Shown: piece by piece, positions 11,394 through 22,500 of the stretch | Layout: every line of letters starts with the position of its first letter | Numbering within the stretch: position 1 is the stretch's first letter | NCBI GenBank assembly: GCA_022539475.1 | Contig: VCMS01000181.1 | Span: 1-64,000, forward strand | From: Gracilaria domingensis | Taxonomy: Eukaryota; Rhodophyta; Florideophyceae; Gracilariales; Gracilariaceae | Direction of reading: 5' to 3' | DNA length: 64,000 nt | Translations under genes and position numbers: made by a program | Notes under the pieces: model-generated | Database searches by the model: none | Told to the model about the DNA's origin: nothing | What the model saw: only the letters and a program-made list of their open reading frames with translations

Positions 11394-13004
11394 TTATTCC
11401 ATACACGGAATCGAAGTTGTAGGCAGGTCCGTAAACCTGTAAGAATCGGGATTACTTCCAATGAAGTGAACGTTATCAGCGTCGCCAACACCGATTCCCC
11501 TTTTCAAAACCGATACGGACGATGAAGAACTCTCCGCGAGTAGCGCTATCGAATGGTGCCGGTGCGGGTGCCGTGCCCGATACCTCTCTCCTTCCGCCCG
11601 GGTGCAGTTAACCAACCCTAGATACGTCATTCGGCGTTTTTCCTGGCACTGGCGAGCGACCAACGATCGAATGGCGGGGTCCACACCATCAACAAACATG
11701 GTACACCGCTCCTGTGCGGAATACACATTATCACATCGGTAAAACGCTTGTTTAAACGCGTTGAATAACCCGTTTCGGTTTCTCCACTCTTCTGTCTAGT
11801 TTTGCGTACAGCAAGGGTTGCACTTTGAATCGCGTTGGAAGTCGCGTATGACCTGAGAAGGTAATTCACGGCTTCGGCCCAATACGTGACTCCTCCCTTC
11901 GAGGCCCTCGAGGTTCCTCGAACAGAATTGTACTGATCTTTCACAGATCCTAACAGGAAATACGGCAGTGCTACGTATGCCTGTGCTTCACTCATACCAA
12001 GTATATCGGACTCCTGCACAAACCTAGCAAGAAAATCCAGAATAATGATAGAATCCTCTCCCGAGAACTTCCTCGTTTCGAGTGTAACATTCATCCTGCG
12101 AATATAATCCTTGACCTTACCGGTTCCTCGCGAGAAGCGGTTCGAAGCGACATCCTCCAACCGATAATAGCGGCACGACAACAGTTTCCTGTAAAGTGGG
12201 TCCGTGGGCTCTAACTCCTTGAGTCCTAAGTGGCGCCGTCCTTTCGCACATGAACGCATCACTGCTTGAGTAGACTGCGTCGCTTTCGACCTTGTCGAAC
12301 GAGACCAGTCACGGTTATCATCGCTATCAGATGAGCTTGACGAACTGTCTTCAATCACAAAATACTGGAGCTAGAGCTCGACGAATCCGAATTATAGTGA
12401 ACTCGTTTTGGGTGTCGACGCCTATGTTTTACCGAGCGGTGGTCTTCATCTCTGGATCGGATCTCCCGTAGAACCTGTGCGTCCATAGCTTCATCCATGC
12501 GGATTGTTTCCTCAAGTGTATCCAGACGCGAACGAATTCGGCCGATATTAAAACGCATTTCATCGACAAATGCTCGGCACTCCTGAACAAAGGTGTCTGG
12601 AGTGCCCAGATTTTCCATAATAAAATTCACGTCCTTTCTCAGAAGACCTAAGTCACCTGAGATATCCCTCACTTGGGCATCATCGACACGTGTCCTCAGC
12701 GTAGTAACGTCCTGTAGGAGTTCCACGTCAGCAGCGTGATTAATATCCAAGCGGGATTCTAACCTAGCCAACTCGGCTACGGTAGCAATGCTAGCAGTAA
12801 ATGTGGATGTATCTGAGCGACAGGTTGGGTTGAACCCACGCTTTTTCTGGGTGCTTCCGTAACTGAACGCGCTCTCCGGGAACCGGGTACGACCTCAAGA
12901 GGTGGCGCCACATCTGGGTTAGACCGGAGTGCCGGTGCAGTAGAGGGTACCGCAGCCGACAACCGCGCAGAACCGATTCGAGATCTACGAGTCGGTGGCG
13001 GCAT
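11394..13004 (-). pseudogene. Gag N-terminal part of element 2 (broken)
   Basis: An ATG at 13004 starts an MPPPTRRSRIG frame in the same context as the gag start of element 1. The sequence continues through at least three frames (13004-12777, 12771-12355, 12358-11627, 11726-11394) that together match element 1 Gag: a coiled-coil-like region, a Ser-rich run, and the capsid-like block with VALPYFL and RGTSRASKGGVTYW. At least two frameshifts and stops at 12777 and 11394 make it non-functional. Confidence 0.82.
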
Positions 13005-13226
13005 ACTGAACATCAGTAACCAATCCAATCCTATGATGCAGTCAAACTCGTTTACAATTCTCCGAAGAACTATAAAAACTCAAAAACCTTCTCGGTAAAC
13101 CACCAAGTTGACGATTTACGTTCAAACGTTGCCAACCTCCAAAACCGCAAAGAATCTGCTGATCGTTGTCAGAAAACGTTAATGCGTCAATAATCCAACC
13201 TAATCGACAACTTGTACCTGGCTCGG

Positions 13227-13244
13227 TTCTAGGTCGGGAGACCA
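13227..13244 (-). other. Primer binding site of element 2
   Basis: Minus-strand TGGTCTCCCGACCTAGAA lies 3 bases inside the LTR end and matches the element 1 site in 17 of 18 positions. Confidence 0.6.
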
Positions 13245-13247
13245 TTT

Positions 13248-13586
13248 TGTGAGGCAAACTCGGAAGATTGAAAACCGACCAGACTGTCCGAAGGTCCGCT
13301 CTCTTGCGAGATGGTAGACTAGTGACAGAGCCCTCTGTACCACCAATACTCGGGTGTAAGACGGAAGTGGCACTGGCTATACCTACAGAGGTGCCAGGTA
13401 CAGTCGTGGGGAAACGATGAGAAACTCCAGAGATGACGTGGTATCGGCAACAATGCGACGCGACCAATAGCAGGTGTAGTACCGAGAGGAAAAGCAACAC
13501 ACAACAAGAACAAACAACCAACACCCATACGCGACGGATAGAGCCTCCTCGTCACTGTGCCCGGAGCGGAGCGAGATTCTCCAACA
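13248..13586 (-). repeat. 5' LTR of element 2
   Basis: It starts with TG at 13248 and shares blocks with the element 1 LTR around 13335-13450. The outer end is set at CA 13586 because GC content and similarity drop there, but no partner LTR is in the window, so this boundary is tentative. Confidence 0.5.
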
Positions 13587-14290
13587 GGTCTTGAGCGTGC
13601 CTTCTTAAGAATATGTTTAATGAATATTGTATCTTGTTTCGATCTTAGCGTCAACTCTGCTTTCTTTGTTCCTGACTTTACGTTGTTACTTTCTCGTGAA
13701 CAGCGTTTGATGAAGTCATTGTATCAACCCCTAGATTTATGAAAACGTTGACGAAGCTTTACATTGTGAGCTTTGCGTGTTGTTTAGCTCATTTCCTCAG
13801 CTACGCACTCTACATCATTGACTTTACGTCGGTACTCTTTTGGAGATTGCGCATGAGAGATTCATTATTGCAATGCCCAGATTTATGATATGTTTTGCCT
13901 CTTCTACATTGTGTGGCTTATGTGATAAGAAATACCCAAGGAGTAGAGAGACCAGTCTTGTGCGTGCCCTCTACAGAATATTTTTGATCAATATTGTGTC
14001 TTGTTAGGATCATTGCCTCAACTTCGCTTCGCTCCCCTGTTTTTGATTTCACGTTGCTACACTTTAAAAAAAAGAACTTGAGAGATTCAGTGTAGAAGTG
14101 CCAGGGTTTACAATAACTCTTAACTATCGTTGCATCGTGAGCCTTTTTAGCCGAGACGTACAAACGTCATGACTATCTACTTGTCTTTCCTTCATTAGCA
14201 TCTGCTTCATCAATATTTTGTCCTGCTGCGATTACTGCTTAAACTCTAATTCTCCCAAAGACAGATGATGCCGGGCGCCAGTTTTGTGCA
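13587..14290. repeat. Diverged tandem repeats, period roughly 185 bp or a multiple
   Basis: Related segments recur at about 13588 (GTCTTGAGCGTGCC), 13776, 13956 (GTCTTGTGCGTGCC) and 14195. Shared blocks include AATATTGTRTCTTGTT, a CTCAACT-GC segment, TTGATTTYACGTTG / TGACTTTACGTYGKTAC and GAGAGATTCA followed by TGCCCAG-TTTA. Copies differ by many substitutions and indels. The region is AT-rich and lies directly outside the element 2 LTR; no coding potential is evident. Confidence 0.55.
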
Positions 14291-16539
14291 TGGACATTAA
14301 GCACTTGATGCCATTTATCGAGGCTTTAGAAAGATGGCGATCCCAAGAACGTTTTTGGTGGTTGTTTGGGATGTTGGAGACCCTCATGTTTGAAATTAGG
14401 GCAGAGATACTCGGAGTTGTAAGTTTTGTCTATTTGAGAGGATTGAGAAGGAGCATATTTGGATACGTCACTGCACAAAAGCACTTGCTTTCCCTTGAAT
14501 TTCTCGAAGATGCGAATTCTTTACGTACGAACGTTATGTTGATTGTATATGAGCCGTTGTATGTGTAGGGCGTTTCTAACTTTATGAAACCGTTCATGAG
14601 CGAAAACGAGAAGAAATCTTTTAAGATTTTTGGTGACGATGTTGGTGCCATACAATCTTTCATTCCAGGACAGACATTGCCTAAAAGCTTAGCAGGGACT
14701 TTGGAACTTGAAGCATATGAACACAAAAGGACTGAGGCTGTAAGGAAGCAATTCTCCTCTTCGTAAGGAGAGGGTATTAGCTTTGTCGGCCGGGTTCTTA
14801 TCTGTTCCTTGTTTAAGTCTTCTCGATGGTAAGTATTGAAGTACATGCCCGTATTTTCGACTCCACGACTACGCCAGATATTGTAATGACTATGACTACA
14901 TGACTACAGCAATTCTGTAGTATTCACTTAAAATAGTCATAGACTTTTTCCTGATCTTTCACTGATACATAAGACAACCTGCACGCACCATGAGATAATC
15001 TAAAGAAATAAAAGCTCTGCAGAGCAAACAATTAGAGCCCTCGTCGACTACAACATAGATACATGTAACAGAGTTAATCTTTGCCGACTTTTTCAAGTTT
15101 TACTTAGTTAGCCCAGTTCCACTGAATGGGGTAGCAAGAGCTGCAATATCTGCCCAGGTCTCTTCTGCCTTCGTTGAAAGGCTTTTCAGTGATCCAGGTT
15201 GCCTCGAAGGCAATCAAAGGCAATCACTACTCTCCGGAACTCTAGAAATGACGGAGACTATCCACTTTTGTTCATTCTGAGACAAAAAAGCATAAAGTAT
15301 CACAGCAAACTTTGATGCATCTTAGAGCTACAGCATTTTGCTGGACATTCATCAAAGTAGCTCGCAAAATTTTAGAGAGCTCTCTGTCCGAAACTGAGTA
15401 AAGTACCATTGACCTTCGTCTCGATGCTTCTTCTGACTACTGTTCGACTACAAGAGGGCGACTACAGCCATATTAGCATGACCACTTGACTTCTTAGCCG
15501 GTCAATATCGTAGTCGAAAATACAGCCCTGATTGAAGTATTAGTTTTTATGAAGGAGTACTTTTAACAGAAACGTTCTGCAATATGTAGGAATTAGACTA
15601 CTGCGCCTCGGAGTAGTTGCCTCAAGGCAAGTAGAGTTTGTTTTTCAGGATCACATGTATTTTCTGAGCTGTGGGCATATTTACTTTCCTTGTGTTGATG
15701 CACGAAACCTAATCGCGACCTTGCTACACTTACCGAGTTCTTTAAGTTGTATTCTTTTGGAAACGGCAAGCATCGAGACAAAGTAAAACTCTGCGAGTAT
15801 GTTTTCGGTTCTGTTTTCGATACAATCCAGTTTCACTCGTATTCGGTTTCACTCATTTCGTGAAAGTCTACCAGCATAGCCGCGTTGTTTGAAGGGTGCG
15901 AAGGTCATAGTCATGTTTCGATGCATCATAGCATATCTCGAAGTCAGTACAGTAATGCCTGTTCCACTACCGCTCCTTTCAATGCATTCACAGCTTCTCC
16001 AATCTCAAGTCCGCAAATGGTTAACGAATAATTCCGCCGTTCTTGCACTATCAAGACAACGTCTGTTCCGGCTTTTCTGGAAGCAGTGTTCTCATGACCA
16101 TTGTCGTCGTGGTTCTACCACAATGGTTTTGTTCCTGGCCTGCCAAGCAAGCAAAAAGCCGCCGAACTTCACACGGGACGAGATTTCTGTTTCGATATCG
16201 CTCGGAAACACGGTGTATTTGCTCAATTGTCCCGCTCTAAATGGCCAAAACATACCTAGAAACTTTCTTTTGCACTTGTCGTAAATGAGTTGCCACCAGC
16301 ATCATTATTTTGATAACTGCCTCACTCGTTGGGGCCACCGGTCTTTGCTGACCAGTGAGAACTTCACGAATAAATTGCGGACAACTTCATCTATCTGAGG
16401 AGAAAAGAGAACGCCTTCTAGTTCTAATTCAGTTTTCCTTGCCTTCTCCCTAGACGATGGTCTATTCTACAATTATCTAGTAATAGAAGCGAGTAACTGC
16501 AATCCTGTGTGTCTGCTACCTGTACCTCTTGCATCCGTT
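14291..16539. other. AT-rich stretch without a recognised gene
   Basis: Short open frames occur at 14284-14568 and 14584-14766 on the plus strand and at 14430-14846 on the minus strand, but they overlap one another, have no recognisable domains and no conserved context. The rest holds only short frames. I see no RNA gene and no clear repeat apart from AT-rich runs. Confidence 0.5.
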
Positions 16540-17225
16540 CTTCACCGATATCTATCAGGAGCAATACCTTCGATGTCGCCTCGACAGCTGACTTCACACA
16601 CACTCCCAACGACAACGCCATATACGACCTTGGCGTCCTTCATGGGAAGCGTTGTCGTCGAGAAGTCGAGGTCCATCTTGCCTCTCGAACCCGCCCTCTC
16701 CTTCCAGCAATTCTTCATAAGCCTTCGGATCTGTTCCGAATGGCGGTCCGCCTTCTGCGAGATCCTTTCCAACGGGGTACATTACAGTGATCAAAGCGTT
16801 CCCTTTCCAAACAAGCGATTTCATTCCTTGAGCTCATTCGTCTTGCCTTTCCAGAGTGATGGCGCAGAAAAATGTGTATTCATAAACCATACAGAATGGG
16901 TCGTAGATCAAGTGAACGTCAAAGAAATCCCCCTGTACTACATCATAGATCTGCGGTAGTTTAGGATCGACTAACTTCAGGTATTCCAGAGCTTCACGAG
17001 CACCAGTCGTAGATACATCCATTCTAATTACCTTACTGAACAAACTGCATCGCGGTAACGCTTCGACATCATACCCCAGACCGCATCCTGGAACAAATGC
17101 CGTTTGTCCTTTCGATATGGTTCCGTTCTTGATTTGTTTCACTAGCTCTGGTAGAGCTTTCTATTTGTCAAAGTATTCACCACGAGAAACCCCTTCTTGC
17201 CACATCGATTCTCATGGATCATGCT
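16540..17225 (-). pseudogene. SAM-dependent halide/thiopurine-type methyltransferase, decayed
   Basis: The minus strand keeps the family signature in pieces. A Trp-Gln-Glu-Gly-Val start region near 17200 is followed by a stop. Then comes the SAM-binding motif FVPGCGLGYDVEAL (about 17100), an acidic post-I region, QGDFFDV and EYTFFCAI (16850-16890). After a frameshift near 16830 there is ALITVMYPVGKD followed by GGPPFGTDP, and after another shift the C-terminal end. This order is that of the TPMT/HOL (methyl halide transferase) family, whose algal members make methyl halides. At least one stop and two frameshifts make it a pseudogene. The 5' end is not resolved. Confidence 0.75.
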
Positions 17226-17728
17226 TTGGATTATCGAAGTGATGAGCCATGTACAGATGCTGTCCAGAAACGATCGAGCTGTCCCTTCTAGTTGGCTGGA
17301 AAGATTTTCTTGCCGGGGATTTGAATGGGTAGAAAAAGGATGAAGTTCTGTTCTCACCTCTTGGGGGAGATATCGGAGTGCTGAAGAGCGGCAAACAGCG
17401 CATCAAGTGGTCAAGTCTGCGAACACTCACAGAATGACATTCGCGGTTGCATCACACATCTATCGGCCGGATGCGTCCTTGCTTCTCTTTAAACAAAACA
17501 GCTGGGTTCTAACCGAAAAGGTAGGAAGCGCTGTAGAACTTTCACGCACCTCAGACGTATGGTTTTGAGTTAGAACTTCTGTTCTGCATATAAACGGCAG
17601 AAATTGACATCAGAACCAATGGTAATTTGGTTGATGGACAGATTTCCTTGGCGTTTTTATCAAAAAGCAAATAATGGACTCTGCAATGGAGTTGTTGAGA
17701 GTCTCCATGGAAGGTTGTACCGTCGTAT
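17226..17728. other. Gap between methyltransferase remnant and retrotransposon
   Basis: No gene, repeat or RNA was recognised here. It may contain the lost 5' end of the methyltransferase remnant. Confidence 0.4.
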
Positions 17729-17733
17729 ATACT
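17729..17733. repeat. Target site duplication, left copy (ATACT)
   Basis: ATACT directly precedes the TGTGG start of the 5' LTR and is repeated exactly after the 3' LTR at 28407-28411. Five bases is the usual duplication length for Ty3/gypsy insertions. Confidence 0.93.
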
Positions 17734-17869
17734 TGTGGAGGCGTTTCTGGGGGTGTGTCCTGAGACTCCCTAGGACACCCCCCCCGATTTTTTTCCTGAT
17801 CTCGGCGGGGAGATAAGGAAAGTGCGGCGTGGAAGCTGCACTTTCCTCTCCACGCCTCTTACAACTTTC

Positions 17870-18430
17870 AAGGCGCGCGCCGCCGCGCACGGCGGCGCGC
17901 CAGAGAGCACGATGTACTTCGGCCTGCCGTCGCGCTGCCGAGGCGCGACGGCCGCGGCAATTGCGGGCCGCGTGGCCGCCGCATCAAAAAGCGTCGCCGC
18001 CGCCGCACCGCCGCACCGAGAAGCGCCGCCGCCGCCGCGCCGCCGCAAGAGGAAGCGCCGCCGCCGCGCCGCCGCATTAAGAAATGTGGCCGCCGCCGCG
18101 CCGCCGCATTAAGAAGCGTGGCCGCCGCAAGAAGAAGCGCCGCCGCCGCCGCGCCGCCGCGAGAAGAGGCGGCGCCGCCGCCGCGCTGCACTAGAAGAAG
18201 CGCCGCCGCTGCCGCGCCGCCGCATTAAGAAGCGCCGCCGAGGCGCGACGGCCGCGCTAATCGCCGCAGCGCCGCCGCGAGCAGAAGCGTCCCCGCCGCC
18301 GCGCCGCCGAAGGGGGGTGCGTCGCTGCCGTCGCGTCGCTACACGAATAAGCGTCGCCGTCGCCGCGCCGCTGCATGGAGAAGCGCCGCCGCCTCCGCGC
18401 CGCCGCAGGAAGTCTCGTCGCCACGGCGCT
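17870..18430 (+). repeat. GCC-rich imperfect tandem repeat inside the LTR
   Basis: Units of about 27-30 bp of the form AAGCGCCGCCGCCGCGCC followed by GCCGCATTAAG recur with variation. The same block is at about 26760-27320 in the 3' LTR. Open frames over it on both strands translate to Ala/Arg runs and are not credible genes. Most differences between the two LTRs fall in this block. Confidence 0.85.
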
Positions 18431-18807
18431 GCTAGGCGCCCCGCATCATGACCTTAGTGGGTGCCGCGCGCCTCTGCTGCGCGTCGCGTGCTGCCCGTGC
18501 AACGCCATGGCACGCCCGCCGTCTGCCGTGACGCTACTCGCATGCTGCGCCTGGCGACACACTGGGACCTTGAGATGGCATTCGGTAACACGGACGAACA
18601 AATTGACACGCCAATGTGACAATTCCCAAGACACCCCCCCACATGACTGAGAAACCAGATCACCAACCGCCAACCACCGACCTACATAACGAAGAACCGT
18701 ATGTCGACATCACTACCTACTATGGATATGGTGAGCAGACTAGGGTATTTGGTGGAAGCTGATGTTCAGCATGCAACTTAAGATACACAAAGCATTGAGA
18801 TTGTAGA

Positions 18808-18813
18808 TATAAA
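18808..18813 (+). promoter_or_regulatory. Candidate TATA box of the element 3 LTR
   Basis: TATAAA in GATATAAACCCC, conserved in the 3' LTR at 27696. If used, transcription would start near 18840, giving a leader of about 670 bases before the gag ATG. Confidence 0.4.
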
Positions 18814-19506
18814 CCCCCGAACCCGAGCGCTCGAAAAACAACTCGGTTCGGGCAGACCACTTCCCCCCTCGAGGACCCCCCCCATCCTTGCCTCTCTCGC
18901 CTTTCTTCCTCCTTTTCCGTCGTCACCAACCTTCTTTCCTTTGGCAATCCCATCTTCCCTCAGCGCAGTCTGCGCCTCCCTGCCACCAACCTTTCCCCCT
19001 ACATTTCCTTATTCCCGGCGGCCCGGTCTCCCGCCGTTCCCTACACAGTCGCCTTGTGCTGCCCTCCATTGAGCTCGTCCGCACATTGCGATCATATCTA
19101 CATCCCCGTTCTCTCGAACGGACGTGGGCAGTGTTACGCATTGCCCTGGTTCCATTCCTGTCGCCACCTCGCCTGGTTGTTAGGTTTGTGGTGGTATCGA
19201 CGACAGAATCGAACGCTTTAGCCCTGCCCCTTCTATTGTTCCGCCGACAGCCTTGGTATTCTGGTCTGTTGGACGCGCGTTCTGTTGTTGTGTTGGCATT
19301 CGGCATCGAACGCCGAACCACGCTCTCGTTTAATTACTCTCCCCGCTTCCTGTTAGCGGAAAGTTTCTACTATCTTGGGGTTATCTTGTCTGCTCCTGCA
19401 GGCATCTGAGCTACGTTAACTTTTCGCCCTTTTGGGCTGGTACTCTCGAGCATTTATTGTGTCGCTCTCCTTGGGTTTGTCACCACCCGCGCTGTTTCCC
19501 CCAAAA

Positions 19507-22500
19507 ATGGCGTCCACATGGTACTCTCGAGGAGGGCCTGGTTCTTCTGATTCTCGTCTGATTCCTTTTGATGGTTCTGCTGTCGACGTAAGGAAGTTTC
19601 TGTTTTACTTTGAGAATGTCGTTACTCCCAACGAAGAGGATAGTGTTCGGGCTATGAAGTTGCTCGGCTATCTTGAGGGTGAAGCGTTTGACTTTTACTA
19701 TGACAATTATGCTGTTGACGGCTCTCTTTCGATTGAAGCGAAGGACTATCAGACGGTGAAGCTCGCTTTGATCGAACCTTTCGGTGTAATTGAGAAACCG
19801 GCGGAGAGAATTCGCCGGGCAGTTTCGGCACGTTTAGATTGTGTCGATCTGCTAGGGTCCTTGAAGAAGATGGACTATTTCTTCGATCAGGCTGGTTTTA
19901 ACACGAAGGCCAAGTTCGGGTTATTACGAAATGCCGTTATGGAGTTTGCAGATCTTGCACAATTTGTCATATTCCGTGGAGCAGATGACTGTGAATCCTT
20001 GAAGTCCCTAGTCAAGGACTTCGTTGGCGGAAAGAAGGCTCTTGGGTCATATGGTGCCCTCAACGCTCTCCCGCCCCCGAAGCAACTCCTTCAACGTTCT
20101 AAGGAACCTTCTCGTCAAAGTCCGCTGGAGTCGAAAGTGGATCAGTTAGCTGACCAGATGGCACAGTTGCACCTCTTAGTGAAGAAGACTCAGAGCGCTG
20201 CGACAACCACTGGACGTCAAGATACGGAGAAGGTTTGTTCGTATTGTAGCCAACCTGGTCACTTCGCAGCACGATGTGAGCTTAACCCGCATCGAGGCAC
20301 ACGATGTAGTATTTGTGGCAAGTTAGGTCACTCTGCAACTACGTGCTGGAGAAGGAATAATGATGATACTGTGCGAAAAGTGTCATTCAAAGATGTGAAG
20401 TCTGAATCAGAAAGGGAGAAGTTGCTCAAAGAGAAACGAGCTTCTCAGAAGACAGACGAGAACCAAGTCTCAGTTGTCATTGCTGACCCTTCAGATGATG
20501 AAGACCCCGTTGCAAGCGCGAAAAGAGACGCAGATGGGGAGCCTCTGCCCAAGCAACCTCGAACTGGTCCTCTCTCGGGAATTTCTCCCGTAATGTTCCC
20601 CGACTCGCATACCACCAAGACTCCTTCGCAGAAAGCCAAGAACCTTCCTAAGAAGTCGCCAAAGACTCGGAAGGGCGCTGGAAAGAAGTCGAAAGGGAAG
20701 TCGCGGAGGGTGAAGATCGAGGAACATGTTGGAAAGTACAATATTTACGAAGAGTTGGCCAGAGCTCCTTCGGGTATCACTTTCGGTCAATTAGTCCGCG
20801 GCAACGCGGACGAGGCCGAGAAGGACATTCGCCGAATTCTTTCCGGAAACCTTTCGTCAAGGCGTGTCAGTTACGCTCATACTCATTCACTCCCTCAGAC
20901 TCTCAAAGTTGTTAATGTTACCGTGTATGGCACAAGGTCCCAGGCGTTACTGGACTCTGGTGCTATCCCCAATCTTATGTCAATTGCTTTATGCCACCAG
21001 TTATCTTTGGAGATGAAACCATCGAGTAGACGGATCGTCGTCGCTGACGGCACCAAGTCTTTAGTTCGTGGAAGCCTGCACGATGTTCTCCTCGAGTTTG
21101 GTTCTCTCCGGGTCCCGCTGGATTTCTTGGTCGTTGAAAGGCCTCCTTTCAATGTGATTATAGGCTGTCCTACACTTGAGTCACTTCAAGCATGTCTGGA
21201 CTTAGGAACCCAGCAAGTTTCGATGCGATTTGATGATTCGGCAACTGTATTGCCTCTTGATTACCATCGCCCTGAAGTGGAATTGCGTGATGAAGACGAC
21301 CAAACCGACAGCGAGGACTTTACTTCTGCCTCAGAATCATTCTTCTCCGAGAGCGAGTGGGAAGACGCTGAAGAGTTCGTGAACCACTCCAAGGGCAAAG
21401 AAGACACCTCGGTATATGCTCTGACCACTATGAATGAAGACCAAACGGCCGTACAACCACCCGAAGAAGGTTCCACGGAACCAGTGAATAGTCGTGATGC
21501 CGGTTGCGAGCAGGAAGATCACTCACCTGCTCAACCGCAAGGTCTGGAGGAGGGCGTTCGGCAGTTGCACTTGAATCACGAAGAACAAGAGCCTGCCGTT
21601 ACTCAGCCTCAAGCCCCCGATAATGCGAATAGAAGATTTGAAGACGCTGAAGAGCCGGAGGACAGTGCGTATGATGAGGACCCCGAAGGCTCTCCATCAG
21701 ATGAAGAGCATGAGCGGGATCTCGTTGTCCCAGTCAGGGGTGACGTTGTTCTTCTACGAGCTGAAGATCTGAGACGCCAACCGGACTATTTGATCTTTCG
21801 AGTCTACCGCGGTTATCCCCAGCTCAGGAACGGAGATCAACTTCATCTTCACATCTCCGAACTCCTGTATGGAGAAATGGGTGTCCTAGACCTGGACAGT
21901 GGCTCCGAACCAGTAGTTCGTTTCGGAGTAGGCTGGCCCATACCTGCATCTGTTGGCGAAGAGCCCTCCCAGGCTCCCCCACGAAGTGGATCTCAAGAAG
22001 ACCACGTGATGGTTATAAGTCTTGACAACAGAAACGATGAGGCCGATAACCAACTGAGCGGTCTAGCTGAGCCGAATGACGATCAGCACCACTCGGTCTA
22101 TCACGCCCCGAATCCCTCGTCTTTTCAAGGTTCCACGACAGACACTAGCCTACAACCACCTGATCCTCCCCTTTCGTCATCTGAAAATAATGGAGAAGAT
22201 GAAGAGAAGAACTCTGGAAGGGACGACGAAGAAGATGAAGATTGTGTAGAAGTAGAAGCAGGAGTTCATGAAGCAGAAGTAGAAGTAGAAGAGGAGGTGG
22301 TGAATAATGGAAATGAAGATGATCATGAAGAGGATGAAGATGGTTCCTCACCAGAAGAAGTCGAGCTGTCCGGTACCCCTCTCTACCGCGACCCAGTCCT
22401 CACCATCCCGATTACGGACGAGGTCACTTTGCTACCACCTGAAGAAGGGGAACTTATCAGCGACTTTCTTTTGGTTTGTGTCCAGATTCGGTACCCTGTA

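Larger units (their letters stand above)
9092..13586 (-). mobile_element. Older Ty3/gypsy element (element 2), internally deleted and interrupted
   Basis: It has the same gene order and strand as element 1: LTR at 13586-13248, primer site, gag, protease, partial RT fused to partial integrase. It is cut at 9091 by the LTR of element 1 just after the integrase ACCACCTACC sequence. The rest (integrase C-terminus, 3' LTR) should be left of the window. Multiple frameshifts and stops show it is the older insertion. Confidence 0.88.
17734..19518 (+). repeat. 5' LTR of element 3
   Basis: It is 1785 bp with TGTGGAGG...GTCCACA ends, and is unusually long and GC-rich in its first third. It contains a GCC/GCG-rich repeat block (about 17870-18430), a TATAAA at 18808, pyrimidine-rich leader sequence, and the gag start codon at 19507 within its last 12 bases. 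Confidence 0.95.

Noticed and set aside
14284..14846. Opposed short frames as genes
   Set aside because: They overlap each other, have no recognisable domain, and lie in AT-rich sequence where such lengths occur by chance.
17822..18191. Open frames on both strands in the LTR
   Set aside because: Simple Ala/Arg repeats from GCC/GCG triplets, mirrored in the other LTR; no start context or domain.
18888..19409. 173-codon frame in the 5' LTR leader (also 27776-28297)
   Set aside because: Ser/Pro/Leu-rich product of pyrimidine-rich leader; no motif, and it lies upstream of the real gag frame.
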